This document shows positions 1-8,142 of a stretch of 64,000 nucleotides of DNA, in pieces (the stretch's first letter is position 1; every line of letters begins with the position of its first letter). The stretch lies in NCBI GenBank assembly GCA_003851245.1, contig BHEP01000006.1, forward strand, positions 1 to 64,000, written 5' to 3'. The position numbers and the translations under genes are program-made. A model generated the notes under the pieces. It did not search any database and had not been told where the DNA came from. It saw only the letters and a list, made by a program, of their open reading frames with translations. The stretch comes from Bacteroidales bacterium (lineage in GTDB: Bacteria > Bacteroidota > Bacteroidia > Bacteroidales > Azobacteroidaceae).

Positions 1-272
1 TATAATAATTTTGCAAAGATATATAGTATATTTTCCTTGTAATAATTCTTCTTGTCAAATAAAAAAACATTTGTTTGAAAGATGATTTTATCTCCTAATT
101 TATTGGCTGTTTGTGTCGCCGTGTAAGTCTGCAGGACACTATTTTATTCATTCTTGTCCGCATTGCGGAAACAATTATATTTTCAAGTCGAAAAAAATTG
201 TTGTGATGAAAAATTGTTGTACTTTTGGGAGTTGAATTACGCAAACAATAAACTATTTTTAAAACTTATTTT
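1..272. other. Left-edge intergenic region
   Basis: No gene is supported here. Two AT-rich stretches flank a small hairpin at 157-169 (arms TCCGC and GCGGA, loop ATT) that could end a transcript from outside the window, but it has no clear T-tract. Overlapping -7-like motifs occur at 6-13 on the plus strand (TAATTTTG) and 14-21 on the minus strand (TATCTTTG), so a divergent gene may start just left of the window. The strong promoter for the first gene is listed separately. Confidence 0.4.
198..227 (+). promoter_or_regulatory. Promoter of the CCC-motif membrane protein gene
   Basis: The sequence has TTG at 198-200, a 19-base spacer and TACTTTTG at 220-227. This matches the Bacteroidota housekeeping consensus TTG-N19-TAnnTTTG exactly. 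Transcription should begin near 232, giving a leader of about 40 bases. Confidence 0.75.
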
Positions 273-704
273 ATGCAAGAAATTTTGGACGACAATTTAG
301 AAAAGACAGATCATGCAAATGAGAGTCAGCACGTAGAAAAAGAAGTGGCAAATTCAAATTTTCAAAACGACATTCAAGCGCCTGTACCCAATGCAGATTT
401 GGTTTTAGTGTTTGGAATACTTTCCATAGTGGGCTGCTGCTGCTACGGAATACCAGGAATTATTTTTGGTGTCATTTCCCTAGTTTTTGCCAAGAAAGCT
501 TCTGATCAATACGCGGCAAATCCACAAGGCTACCAAGCCAGTTCTATGAGCAGTGTGAATACAGGTCGCATTTGTGCCATCGTTGGCTTAATTCCCTCAA
601 TTCTCTATCTGCTACTAATAATTCTAATGATTATGATATTTGGCTTCACAGCTCTTATCGACCCAGGCTATTGGTCTAACTACAGCCAAAATAATTTCTA
701 CTAA
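273..704 (+). CDS. Small two-helix membrane protein with CCC motif
   Basis: This 143-residue protein has a polar, acidic N-terminal 40 residues and then two hydrophobic segments, about residues 43-73 and 99-127. The first carries three consecutive cysteines (55-57) followed by YGIPGIIFGVISL. This resembles the DUF4190-like proteins that databases call CCC-motif membrane proteins and that are common in Bacteroidota. Their function is unknown. The linker between the helices is polar and the C-terminus is short and rich in Asn and Tyr. The ATG at 273 is the first in frame after a consensus promoter. It is monocistronic or weakly linked to purM, which has its own -7 element. Confidence 0.75.
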   Translation: MQEILDDNLEKTDHANESQHVEKEVANSNFQNDIQAPVPNADLVLVFGILSIVGCCCYGIPGIIFGVISLVFAKKASDQYAANPQGYQASSMSSVNTGRICAIVGLIPSILYLLLIILMIMIFGFTALIDPGYWSNYSQNNFY

Positions 705-729
705 AACCTCCTTCTCGGCACAATTTTAG

Positions 730-737
730 TACTTTTG
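730..737 (+). promoter_or_regulatory. -7 element upstream of purM
   Basis: TACTTTTG matches TAnnTTTG and lies 29 bases before the purM ATG. No TTG is found at the expected -33 distance, so only half of the consensus is present. Confidence 0.5.
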
Positions 738-765
738 TGGCTTAAATAATTACAATAATTTGTCA

Positions 766-1935
766 ATGAACGATCAACGATACCAGCATCGCGGAGTTTC
801 GGCTTCCAAAGAAGACGTACACAATGCCATAAAGGATATAGATAAGGGCATATTTCCTCAGGCTTTTTGCAAAATAATTCCCGATATTTTGGTAGGTGAT
901 GCCGACTACTGCAATATTATGCACGCCGATGGTGCTGGCACAAAATCTGCTCTGGCCTATGTATATTGGAAAGAAACAGGCGATTTGTCGGTATGGAAAG
1001 GCATTGCACAAGATGCCCTGATAATGAATATCGACGACCTGCTGTGTGTGGGGGCTTCCGACAATATATTGCTATCTTCCACCATTGGAAGAAACAAGCA
1101 CCTAATACCTGGAGAAGTGATTGCGGCCATCATTAAGGGCACAAATGAGCTCTGTGACGACTTGCGCAAGCTTGGGGTAAACATATTTCCTACAGGGGGA
1201 GAAACTGCCGACGTGGGCGATATTGTGCGCACTATAATCGTTGACAGCACCGTAACCTGCCGAATGAAACGCTCTGAAGTAATCGACAATGCCAACATAC
1301 AGGCGGGCGATATTATTGTAGGATTATCGTCGAGTGGGCAAGCCTCATACGAAAACGAATACAATGGCGGCATGGGTAGCAATGGGCTGAGTTCTGCCCG
1401 CCACGATGTTTTTGCCAACTACTTGGCGATCAAATATCCTGAAAGTTTTGATGCTGCCATACCTGCTAGCTTGGTATATTCTGGACAAATGAAATTGACA
1501 GACCAAATAGCCAATTTAGGCATTAATGCTGGTAAGCTAGTGCTCTCGCCCACGCGAACTTATGCTCCCATCATCAAGAAATTGCTGGGAGCCTTGCGCC
1601 CACAAATTCATGGAATGGTGCATTGCTCAGGAGGAGCTCAAACCAAGGTTCTACATTTTGTAGATAAGCTAAAGATTACCAAGAATAATATGTTCGCCCT
1701 TCCTCCTCTTTTCAAATTGATACAAGAGCAGTCCAATACCAGCTGGAAAGAGATGTACAAGGTCTTTAATATGGGTCATCGCATGGAGATTTATCTGCCA
1801 GCAGAATTTGCCCAAGAAGTAATTGCCATCTCCCAATCTTTTGGGGTAGATGCGCAGGTAGTTGGCTTTGTAGAGAAGGCCGACAAGAAACAGCTGGTGA
1901 TAGAGGATGCCAATGGGCGCTATGAGTATGAATGA
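766..1935 (+). CDS. purM: Phosphoribosylformylglycinamidine cyclo-ligase (AIR synthase)
   Basis: PurM closes the imidazole ring of the purine precursor: FGAM plus ATP gives aminoimidazole ribonucleotide. The 389-residue protein has the PurM/SelD ATP-binding architecture, with HADGAGTKS at residues 53-61, an AQDALIMNIDDLLCVGA stretch near 81-97, PTGGETADV near 142-150 and a Gly-rich GGMGSNGLSS near 201. It is longer than the roughly 345 residues of proteobacterial PurM but matches the Bacteroidales form. A TTG two codons upstream (760) is in frame; the ATG at 766 is preferred. No other purine gene adjoins it, so it is an isolated pathway gene. Confidence 0.93.
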   Translation: MNDQRYQHRGVSASKEDVHNAIKDIDKGIFPQAFCKIIPDILVGDADYCNIMHADGAGTKSALAYVYWKETGDLSVWKGIAQDALIMNIDDLLCVGASDNILLSSTIGRNKHLIPGEVIAAIIKGTNELCDDLRKLGVNIFPTGGETADVGDIVRTIIVDSTVTCRMKRSEVIDNANIQAGDIIVGLSSSGQASYENEYNGGMGSNGLSSARHDVFANYLAIKYPESFDAAIPASLVYSGQMKLTDQIANLGINAGKLVLSPTRTYAPIIKKLLGALRPQIHGMVHCSGGAQTKVLHFVDKLKITKNNMFALPPLFKLIQEQSNTSWKEMYKVFNMGHRMEIYLPAEFAQEVIAISQSFGVDAQVVGFVEKADKKQLVIEDANGRYEYE

Positions 1936-1973
1936 TATAAGGCAAGTAAAAGCTAGTAAATTAAATACCAGAA

Positions 1974-2870
1974 TTGAAACAAAATACATACCGTGAATTT
2001 GGAGATTTTCTAAGTGAAATATTTCCTTACAAGGTACAGAAAATATCTATTAATGCCGGATTTACCTGTCCCAATAGGGATGGTAAAAAAGGTTTTGGAG
2101 GATGTACCTATTGCAACAACCAGTCCTTTAGCCCTCAGTATAGTGGACCAAAAAAATCTGTAAGTCTGCAGTTGGAAGAGGGCATACAATTTTTCTCTAA
2201 GAAGTATAGCGAGATGAAATATCTGGCTTATTTTCAGGCATACACCAACACCTACGACGATATAGACAAGCTTCTTGAAAAATACAATGAGGCTCTGAAC
2301 TATCCGCAGGTTGTGGGACTTATCATAGGCACTCGCCCCGACTGCATGCCCAACGAGCTCCTCGATGCCCTGCAAGAGATTTCTAAAAAGCACTTCCTTT
2401 TGGTAGAGTATGGTGCCGAATCAACCCACAATAAAACGCTAGAATATATCAATCGTGGGCATACTTATGAAGAAACGGTAGAAACTGTATGGCGCACACA
2501 TGCCAAGGGCATACGCTGTGGACTGCACCTCATACTGGGACTTCCTGGCGAAAGCAGGGAAATGATACTATCGCATGCCGACAAGATTTCTGAATTGCCT
2601 CTCACAACGGTAAAGTTGCATCAGCTGCAATTGATACGGCACACAAAGATGGCTAAGCAGTTTGCAGCAAATCCCGAGAAATTTAATCTATATACTGTCG
2701 ATGAATATATAGATCTTTGTGTAGAGTTCTTAAAACACCTAAACCCCAATTTTGTGATCGAACGATTCGTTTCCCAATCGCCCAAGGAATTGCTTATTGC
2801 CCCCGATTGGGGACTCAAAAACTATGAATTTACTGACAAATTGCACAAAAGACTTTGCGAAAGGGCATAA
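1974..2870 (+). CDS. YhcC-type (TIGR01212) radical SAM protein
   Basis: This 298-residue protein belongs to the radical SAM family typified by E. coli YhcC. Three cysteines for the 4Fe-4S cluster are visible: C32 in TCPNRDG, and C44 and C47 in GGCTYCNNQ. The wide spacing before the final CxxC is typical of this family. The motif LGLPGES near residue 190 fits the SAM-binding barrel. The substrate is not established. The start is a TTG at 1974: an in-frame stop lies at 1962-1964 and the next in-frame ATG is about 80 codons inside, beyond the cluster motif. The gene follows purM by 38 bases and converges on the Na/Pi cotransporter gene. Confidence 0.85.
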   Translation: MKQNTYREFGDFLSEIFPYKVQKISINAGFTCPNRDGKKGFGGCTYCNNQSFSPQYSGPKKSVSLQLEEGIQFFSKKYSEMKYLAYFQAYTNTYDDIDKLLEKYNEALNYPQVVGLIIGTRPDCMPNELLDALQEISKKHFLLVEYGAESTHNKTLEYINRGHTYEETVETVWRTHAKGIRCGLHLILGLPGESREMILSHADKISELPLTTVKLHQLQLIRHTKMAKQFAANPEKFNLYTVDEYIDLCVEFLKHLNPNFVIERFVSQSPKELLIAPDWGLKNYEFTDKLHKRLCERA

Positions 2871-2896
2871 GGCATTGCCCCTTTGATTATTGCTTT
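2860..2896 (+). terminator. Possible terminator at the 3' end of the radical SAM gene
   Basis: An imperfect hairpin has arms AAAGGGCA (2860-2867) and TGCCCCTTT (2876-2884) with one bulged C. It is followed on the plus strand by a T-run at 2891-2896. It spans the stop codon and lies between two convergent genes. Confidence 0.4.
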
Positions 2897-4698
2897 TTTC
2901 TAGTGCCTTTAGGCATATATGCCTCAATTACGTTCATCACATAATCGCCCAATTTTTCGCATTCCGAAATAAAGTCCATATAATAAACTCCTACTTGGTA
3001 GTCATATTTTTTGGCATCCACATCCTCCATATTATTTGCCTTTAGCTGTGTTCTGAGGATGTTTATCTCATTTTCAATATTATAAGACTCGCTAGGATCC
3101 ATGGGAGTACTATTGGTGACTTTAAGATAGGCAATCATGCGCAATAGGGCCTTGTCGACAAGTTCGCACATGGTGTCGATATTGTCCTGTAGTTCGGGAG
3201 TAAATACTGATTTGGCATCATTGCGTTTTTTTATTGTTTGCGCTAAATTGTAAAGAGAGTCTCCTATACTTTCAATCTCAGTTACCGCACGCAGGCTATC
3301 TCTTGTCATCTCCTTACTTTGAGAGCTCAGCCTGCCTTCAGAAACCTTGTTCAGATAATTGCCGATTTCAATTTCCATGCGATCACATATCTGCTCATAT
3401 TTCTCTATACGCCCATAAAGCTTGAGAAAATTATTTTCGTCGCTCATGGTATTCAGTTCTTTCACCATACCAAACATGCGTAAAGTTCGCTCAGCATAGA
3501 CTGTAACCTCATTTTTTGCTTCCATGATAGACAGTTCTGCTGTAGAAAGCATTCCTGAAGAAATGAAGCGTAGGTGAAACTCCTCGTCCGTAGCACTACT
3601 CTTTATCAAGCGGGTACAGATATTGACATATACGTTTACAAACCAAATCATGATACATATATTGAGTATGTTGAACATGGTGTGAAACAATGATAAGGCA
3701 TAAGAAACAGAAGTTTGCATCGCCAATAGCTGATCTTGCAAGCCTATTAAGTGAGGGTCGGTCAAGACCTCGCGGCTGGTGATGGCGCGTATGGTTTCGG
3801 AATCCAGACTCGACAAAAACTGTGTGATGGCGTGTGGATCGCCAGGGCCTATACTTGTCACAATCGATGAAACCATGCGAGTAAAAGGGAAAAATAGTGC
3901 CAGCATCCAAAGAACACCAAACACATTGAACATCATATGCGCCATCGCTGCTCTGCGGGCAGAGACGTTGGCAGAAAATGCTGCAACATTGGCAGTAATG
4001 GTAGTCCCTATATTTTCGCCCAGCACCATGGCTGCGGCAATCTCGAAAGTAATCCACCCCTGACTACACATTATCAGCGTGATGGCAACCGTAGCACTCG
4101 AAGACTGCACCATCACGGTGAGCAAAGAGCCCACCAGCATAAATAGAAAAACAGAAGTATAGCCTAAATCAGTGTATTTTTGCAAGAACGAGAGCATCTC
4201 CGGATTGCTCTGTAAGTCGGGAACAGCAGCCTTCAAAAAATCAAGACCCATAAAGAGAAAGGCAAAGCCAATTAGAAATTCTCCCCATGATCGCTTTTTA
4301 TTCCTTTTTGAAAAAAGAAGAGGTAGGGAAAGTCCTATTAGAGGCAATGAAAACGCACTAATATTGACCTTGAATCCAAAAATTGAGATTATCCAAGCCG
4401 TTACCGTAGTACCCACATTGGCTCCCATAATGACACTCACAGACTGAGTGAGCGAAAGAAGTCCAGCATTAACAAAGCTGACGACCATCACCGTGGTTGC
4501 TGATGAGGATTGCACCAAGGCGGTAATCATTACTCCTGTAAAGACTCCCATAACTCTGTTGGTGGTCATTGCAGAGAGAATACCTCGCAATTTATCGCCT
4601 GCCACCTTTTGCAGGCCCTCACTCATCACCTTCATCCCATAAAGGAATAAGCCTAGTGAACCTAGCAGCTTCAGAAAATCGTAAAATGAATATTCCAT
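2887..4698 (-). CDS. Na/Pi cotransporter family protein with PhoU-like C-terminus
   Basis: This 603-residue inner-membrane protein has two Na_Pi_cotrans repeats. The diagnostic QSSSA motifs are at residues 63-67 and 198-202, each followed by a GANVGTT or GENIGTT signature. The first 350 or so residues contain many hydrophobic helices. The last 230 are polar and helical, as in the cytoplasmic PhoU-like domain of YjbB/NptA proteins. The likely role is sodium-coupled phosphate movement. The gene is read away from the zinc ABC genes with a 148-base gap and converges on the radical SAM gene. The ATG at 4698 is the first in frame before the first helix. Confidence 0.9.
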   Translation of the reverse strand: MEYSFYDFLKLLGSLGLFLYGMKVMSEGLQKVAGDKLRGILSAMTTNRVMGVFTGVMITALVQSSSATTVMVVSFVNAGLLSLTQSVSVIMGANVGTTVTAWIISIFGFKVNISAFSLPLIGLSLPLLFSKRNKKRSWGEFLIGFAFLFMGLDFLKAAVPDLQSNPEMLSFLQKYTDLGYTSVFLFMLVGSLLTVMVQSSSATVAITLIMCSQGWITFEIAAAMVLGENIGTTITANVAAFSANVSARRAAMAHMMFNVFGVLWMLALFFPFTRMVSSIVTSIGPGDPHAITQFLSSLDSETIRAITSREVLTDPHLIGLQDQLLAMQTSVSYALSLFHTMFNILNICIMIWFVNVYVNICTRLIKSSATDEEFHLRFISSGMLSTAELSIMEAKNEVTVYAERTLRMFGMVKELNTMSDENNFLKLYGRIEKYEQICDRMEIEIGNYLNKVSEGRLSSQSKEMTRDSLRAVTEIESIGDSLYNLAQTIKKRNDAKSVFTPELQDNIDTMCELVDKALLRMIAYLKVTNSTPMDPSESYNIENEINILRTQLKANNMEDVDAKKYDYQVGVYYMDFISECEKLGDYVMNVIEAYMPKGTRKKQ

Positions 4699-4846
4699 TC
4701 TATAATGAATATTGTTATCGTTTTGTTATTCTAATTGAGACTGCGAAATAACACAAAAAAATGTTAATTTCCTAAGGATATCCTTATATTGTTGAGAAAG
4801 GGTCAATTTGCCCTCTCAAATGAATACTTTTGAGGGGTTTATCGGC

Positions 4847-5590
4847 CTAATCGTCATGATCCTTCAAGATTCTATGTGGTATTTTGCCATGCCCTACAAG
4901 TTCAAAAGGACAGGCTAAATGCTCTTCCAGCCAGGAGCTATCAACGTCATTGCCTGCATGAAAATGTAAATTTTCGTTTACACAGGCAATATTTTTGACA
5001 GTAGAAATAACTGTTCCCACATCGTGAGAAACTAAGATGATGGCTGTTTTTTTGTTAATTTCTTTTAGCTGCTCATAAAATTTTGCCTCAAAACGCTTGT
5101 CTACATAGGTGCTTGGCTCGTCTAGCACCAATAGCTTGGGCTTGTTTGCAATAGCCCGGGCCAATAGTACCCTCTGCATCTGCCCTCCCGATAAGTTTCC
5201 AATTGCCTTATTGGCAATTTCTAGCAAGCCCATTTCCTGCATTAGCTCTTGCACTCGCAAACACTCTTCCGATTTATTCAAACCAGAGGCATAGAGGCCA
5301 GACAAGACAACTTCCGACACAAGAATTGGAAATTGCTTGTCAATATTATTTATTTGTGGCATATAGCCAATACCCTTATCGACATTGTTGGCAAAGCTTA
5401 TGGTGCCTTTATAGGGCTGTAAGAGGCCTAAAATAATTTTCAAAAGCGTTGTCTTTCCGCCCCCATTTGGGCCTATTATACCAAGAAAATCGTTTTCCTC
5501 TATGCTCAAAGAAACATCCTTGAGCACCGACCTTCCCTCATAACCTGCACTTATATTTTTTAGCTCCAATAAATTTTTGCTCATATTCAT
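4847..5590 (-). CDS. Zinc/manganese-type ABC transporter ATP-binding protein
   Basis: The 247-residue protein is a complete ABC ATPase. Visible motifs are Walker A GPNGGGKTT near residue 40, the Q-loop in GYMPQ, signature LSGGQMQR, Walker B LLVLDEP and the switch His in SHD. Sequence type and the neighbouring substrate-binding lipoprotein place it with ZnuC/MntB-like metal importers. No membrane permease gene lies next to it or elsewhere in the window, so its partner must be encoded elsewhere or be lost. Two ATGs, 5590 and 5584, are equally plausible starts. A 96-base gap separates it from the upstream lipoprotein gene. Confidence 0.85.
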   Translation of the reverse strand: MNMSKNLLELKNISAGYEGRSVLKDVSLSIEENDFLGIIGPNGGGKTTLLKIILGLLQPYKGTISFANNVDKGIGYMPQINNIDKQFPILVSEVVLSGLYASGLNKSEECLRVQELMQEMGLLEIANKAIGNLSGGQMQRVLLARAIANKPKLLVLDEPSTYVDKRFEAKFYEQLKEINKKTAIILVSHDVGTVISTVKNIACVNENLHFHAGNDVDSSWLEEHLACPFELVGHGKIPHRILKDHDD

Positions 5591-5686
5591 TATTTATTCA
5601 TATTGAAAATTACTCCAACATTATATATTTAAAGATACTACTAAGTTTTAGAATAATGAAATTAATAAGTCACAATCGCTTAGATT

Positions 5687-6565
5687 TTAATTCTCCGATA
5701 ATGCTTTGGCAATATTAATCATTTCTGTATGCCAATCATATGATAGAAGGTCTATTACATACATCTTACTTTTGGTTTCCTTTGCCATAATTTCAGCATT
5801 TTTTTGGTCGAACTCTTGTTGTATAAACACGGTTTTTATCCCCTCTTTTCTTGAAGTATCTATCAGTCGAGCCAACTGATCGGGGGAGGGTTCTTTGCCA
5901 TCTATTTCTATGCTGAACTGCTTTAGCCCATAGTAGTCGGCAAAATAGCTCAATGCAGGATGAAAAATAATGAAAGACTTCTGAGATCCACTACGCAGCA
6001 AACCACTGATGGTACTATCCGTGTCTACTATTTTTTTCTCTAGCTCCACCAAATTTGCCTCGTAGATAGATTTGTGATCTGGATCCAAATCTATAAGTTC
6101 CTTACACATATTCTGAGCAAGCAGCTTTGCCTCCCTAGGAGAGCTCCATATATGCGGATCTACCCCTCCTGCATGCGAGTGGTCGGTGCACTCGTGATGC
6201 TCGTCAGAAGTGATAAGTGCAATCCCTTCGCTATTGTCGAATATCCTTAAGTTTGGATGATTTTCTGCAATCTTGTCCATCCATACCTCTTCAAAAGCAA
6301 TGTGGCCGATACGAAAATAGGCAGTGCTCTGCTCTAACTTCATCATTTGCAGGGGCGAGGGGTCATAATTTTCGGGGCTAGAACCAGCAGGCACCATAGT
6401 TTGCACCACAAAAAAGGAATCTGCCAATTGCTCTAAAAAATATTTTTGAGGCTCTATTGTCACACTTATTATGGGCTTGCTCTCATTGCTTGAAGAACAG
6501 CCAAAAGTAATGAAGAAACTCCCCAAACAGAGGAGGAGGTATAATAATTGATATGTTTTAGTCAT
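5687..6565 (-). CDS. Zinc ABC transporter substrate-binding lipoprotein (ZnuA-like)
   Basis: This 292-residue protein starts with a lipoprotein signal; the lipobox ends FGC at Cys23. The rest is a cluster A-I metal-binding protein. It has a His-rich stretch DEHHECTDHSH near residues 121-131, followed by VDPHIW and later FHPALSYFADYYGL, which supply the usual second and third His ligands. At the first ligand position, where many ZnuA proteins have PHxYEP, this one reads PENYDP, so metal coordination may differ. Its ATG overlaps the end of queG by 8 bases, implying co-transcription. The ATPase gene follows after 96 bases. Confidence 0.82.
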   Translation of the reverse strand: MTKTYQLLYLLLCLGSFFITFGCSSSNESKPIISVTIEPQKYFLEQLADSFFVVQTMVPAGSSPENYDPSPLQMMKLEQSTAYFRIGHIAFEEVWMDKIAENHPNLRIFDNSEGIALITSDEHHECTDHSHAGGVDPHIWSSPREAKLLAQNMCKELIDLDPDHKSIYEANLVELEKKIVDTDSTISGLLRSGSQKSFIIFHPALSYFADYYGLKQFSIEIDGKEPSPDQLARLIDTSRKEGIKTVFIQQEFDQKNAEIMAKETKSKMYVIDLLSYDWHTEMINIAKALSEN

Positions 6566-7505
6566 CGTAATTGTTGTTGAGTTTTAATATATTGAAATTT
6601 CTTTTTAGTTGTGCTAAGCCTATGCGTTTTATTACTGATCTTGAGAAAACTTGCTTGAAGTCCTCCTCATCCATTTGCATAAGATCATTAGCCCTAAATC
6701 CTAAAACGGCGGCAGATCTATTAAATTCTTCGACCTTTGTAGGGCGTGCAAATTTATTCCACGGACAAATTTTATTGCATATATCGCAGCCATAGATATA
6801 AGGCGACATATCAAGTTTTTTTCCTCCAACAATGAGGGGCATCTCTCCCTTGTATTCTATACTTAGGTATGCCAAACATGAGCGGGCATCCAAAATCTTG
6901 GGAGCTACAATAGCCTTTGTAGGGCATGCCTCCATGCATAGCTTGCAAGTGCCGCATAGATTTTTTATTGGCAAATCATAGTGCAATGGCAAATCAATAA
7001 CAAGCTCGCCAAGAAAGAAGTAACTACCCTTATTCGGGATTATAAGTTGCGTATGTTTGCCAATCCAGCCCAATCCAGCTTTTTGGGCATGATATTTTTC
7101 CAATATGGGAGCAGTATCACAAAATACCCTCCCTTCTATTGGCTGTATTTCTTGATATATAAACTCATAAAGGAGTTTTAATTTTTTTTTCATCAGTTCG
7201 TGATAATCATCAGCGTAGGCATAATATGCAAATTGAGGTTCAATTGGGTCTTGCTTCTTTGCGGGAAAATAATTTAGTGCCACCACTACCACCGATTTCG
7301 CTCCATGGACCAATAAAGAAGGATCTTTGCGCTTCTCAATATTCTTTGCCATATAGGACATTTCTCCATGGTAGCCATTTTCTAAATATTTATCAAGAAA
7401 GATAGCCTGATTCCCAACATGCGAGGCCTCACAAATACCACAAGCATCAAAGCCTATTTCTAGGGCTTTTTGTTTGATTATTTCGGATGCTTCTAAGGGC
7501 TTCAT
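6558..7505 (-). CDS. queG: Epoxyqueuosine reductase
   Basis: QueG reduces epoxyqueuosine to queuosine in the anticodon of tRNAs with GUN anticodons, using cobalamin and two 4Fe-4S clusters. The 315-residue protein has the expected ligands: C184, C187, C190 and C194 in CGTCKLCMEACP, and C210, C240, C243 and C247, the last three within CDICNKICPWN. Asp130 in CDTAPILEK fits the catalytic acid. The length is normal for forms without the extra C-terminal repeats. It lies 19 bases downstream of the deacetylase gene and overlaps the ZnuA-like gene, which suggests one long transcript from the DUF2723 promoter. Confidence 0.93.
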   Translation of the reverse strand: MKPLEASEIIKQKALEIGFDACGICEASHVGNQAIFLDKYLENGYHGEMSYMAKNIEKRKDPSLLVHGAKSVVVVALNYFPAKKQDPIEPQFAYYAYADDYHELMKKKLKLLYEFIYQEIQPIEGRVFCDTAPILEKYHAQKAGLGWIGKHTQLIIPNKGSYFFLGELVIDLPLHYDLPIKNLCGTCKLCMEACPTKAIVAPKILDARSCLAYLSIEYKGEMPLIVGGKKLDMSPYIYGCDICNKICPWNKFARPTKVEEFNRSAAVLGFRANDLMQMDEEDFKQVFSRSVIKRIGLAQLKRNFNILKLNNNYDD

Positions 7506-7524
7506 TGGTATGTTTGTAAAATTG

Positions 7525-8139
7525 TTAGATATTGATCGATTGAAATGTATAGCCCTGAGCTAATAGCCACTCTATTGAGAGCGGCAACGCCACTTTTATA
7601 CGCTCCTTAGCCTTTAGGGAATCGTGAAAAACTATGATAGAACCATTTCTGGTCTTCTTCTTCACCACATTAAATACCCCTTGAGCTGTCATTCGCTTGC
7701 TGTAGTCTCGCGTCACCACGTCCCACATTATTACCTTGTAGCGTTTTCTCAACTTAAAATATTGAGAAAATCTTAAGTGTCCGTGAGGAGGTCTAAAATA
7801 TTCGCTCTTTATATAGTGTTCGGCCTTAATTACGTTGTCCATATACGACTTGCTACTCATAGGCAATCCTTGCACATGACTGAATGTATGATTGCCTACT
7901 GTATGCCCCCTATCGAGAATCATTTGATAAATCTCGGGATGCTTTCTGACATTGTCGCCTACACAAAAAAAGGTGGCTTTTATTTGGTAGCAATCTAATA
8001 TATCCAATACCCACGGGGTTATATGGGGTATAGGTCCATCGTCAAAAGTAAGAAAAACGTTCTTAGCAGATGAATCTATACGCCATATAGCCCCAGGAAA
8101 AAATGCCCTATAAAGTAAGGGGGGCTGCTCAATAAGCAT
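7525..8139 (-). CDS. Polysaccharide deacetylase family protein (NodB domain)
   Basis: The 204-residue protein is one NodB-homology domain. It shows TFDDGP with the metal/catalytic Asp pair at 33-34, HTFSH with zinc ligands H84 and H88, and RPPHG further on. Such enzymes remove N-acetyl groups from cell-wall or surface polysaccharides. No signal peptide is obvious at the N-terminus, so the substrate may be cytoplasmic or the protein may be exported in another way. The gene begins 3 bases after the DUF2723 gene ends. Confidence 0.85.
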   Translation of the reverse strand: MLIEQPPLLYRAFFPGAIWRIDSSAKNVFLTFDDGPIPHITPWVLDILDCYQIKATFFCVGDNVRKHPEIYQMILDRGHTVGNHTFSHVQGLPMSSKSYMDNVIKAEHYIKSEYFRPPHGHLRFSQYFKLRKRYKVIMWDVVTRDYSKRMTAQGVFNVVKKKTRNGSIIVFHDSLKAKERIKVALPLSIEWLLAQGYTFQSINI

Positions 8140-8142
8140 AAT

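Noticed and set aside
957-1418. 153-residue minus-strand open frame inside purM
   Set aside because: It is antisense to well-conserved PurM motifs and has no promoter, domain or signal of its own.
4811-4837. Hairpin CCCTCTCAAA/TTTTGAGGGG between the zinc ATPase and Na/Pi genes as a terminator
   Set aside because: The stem needs a bulge and there is no T-tract after it on the minus strand, the only strand where it would be needed.
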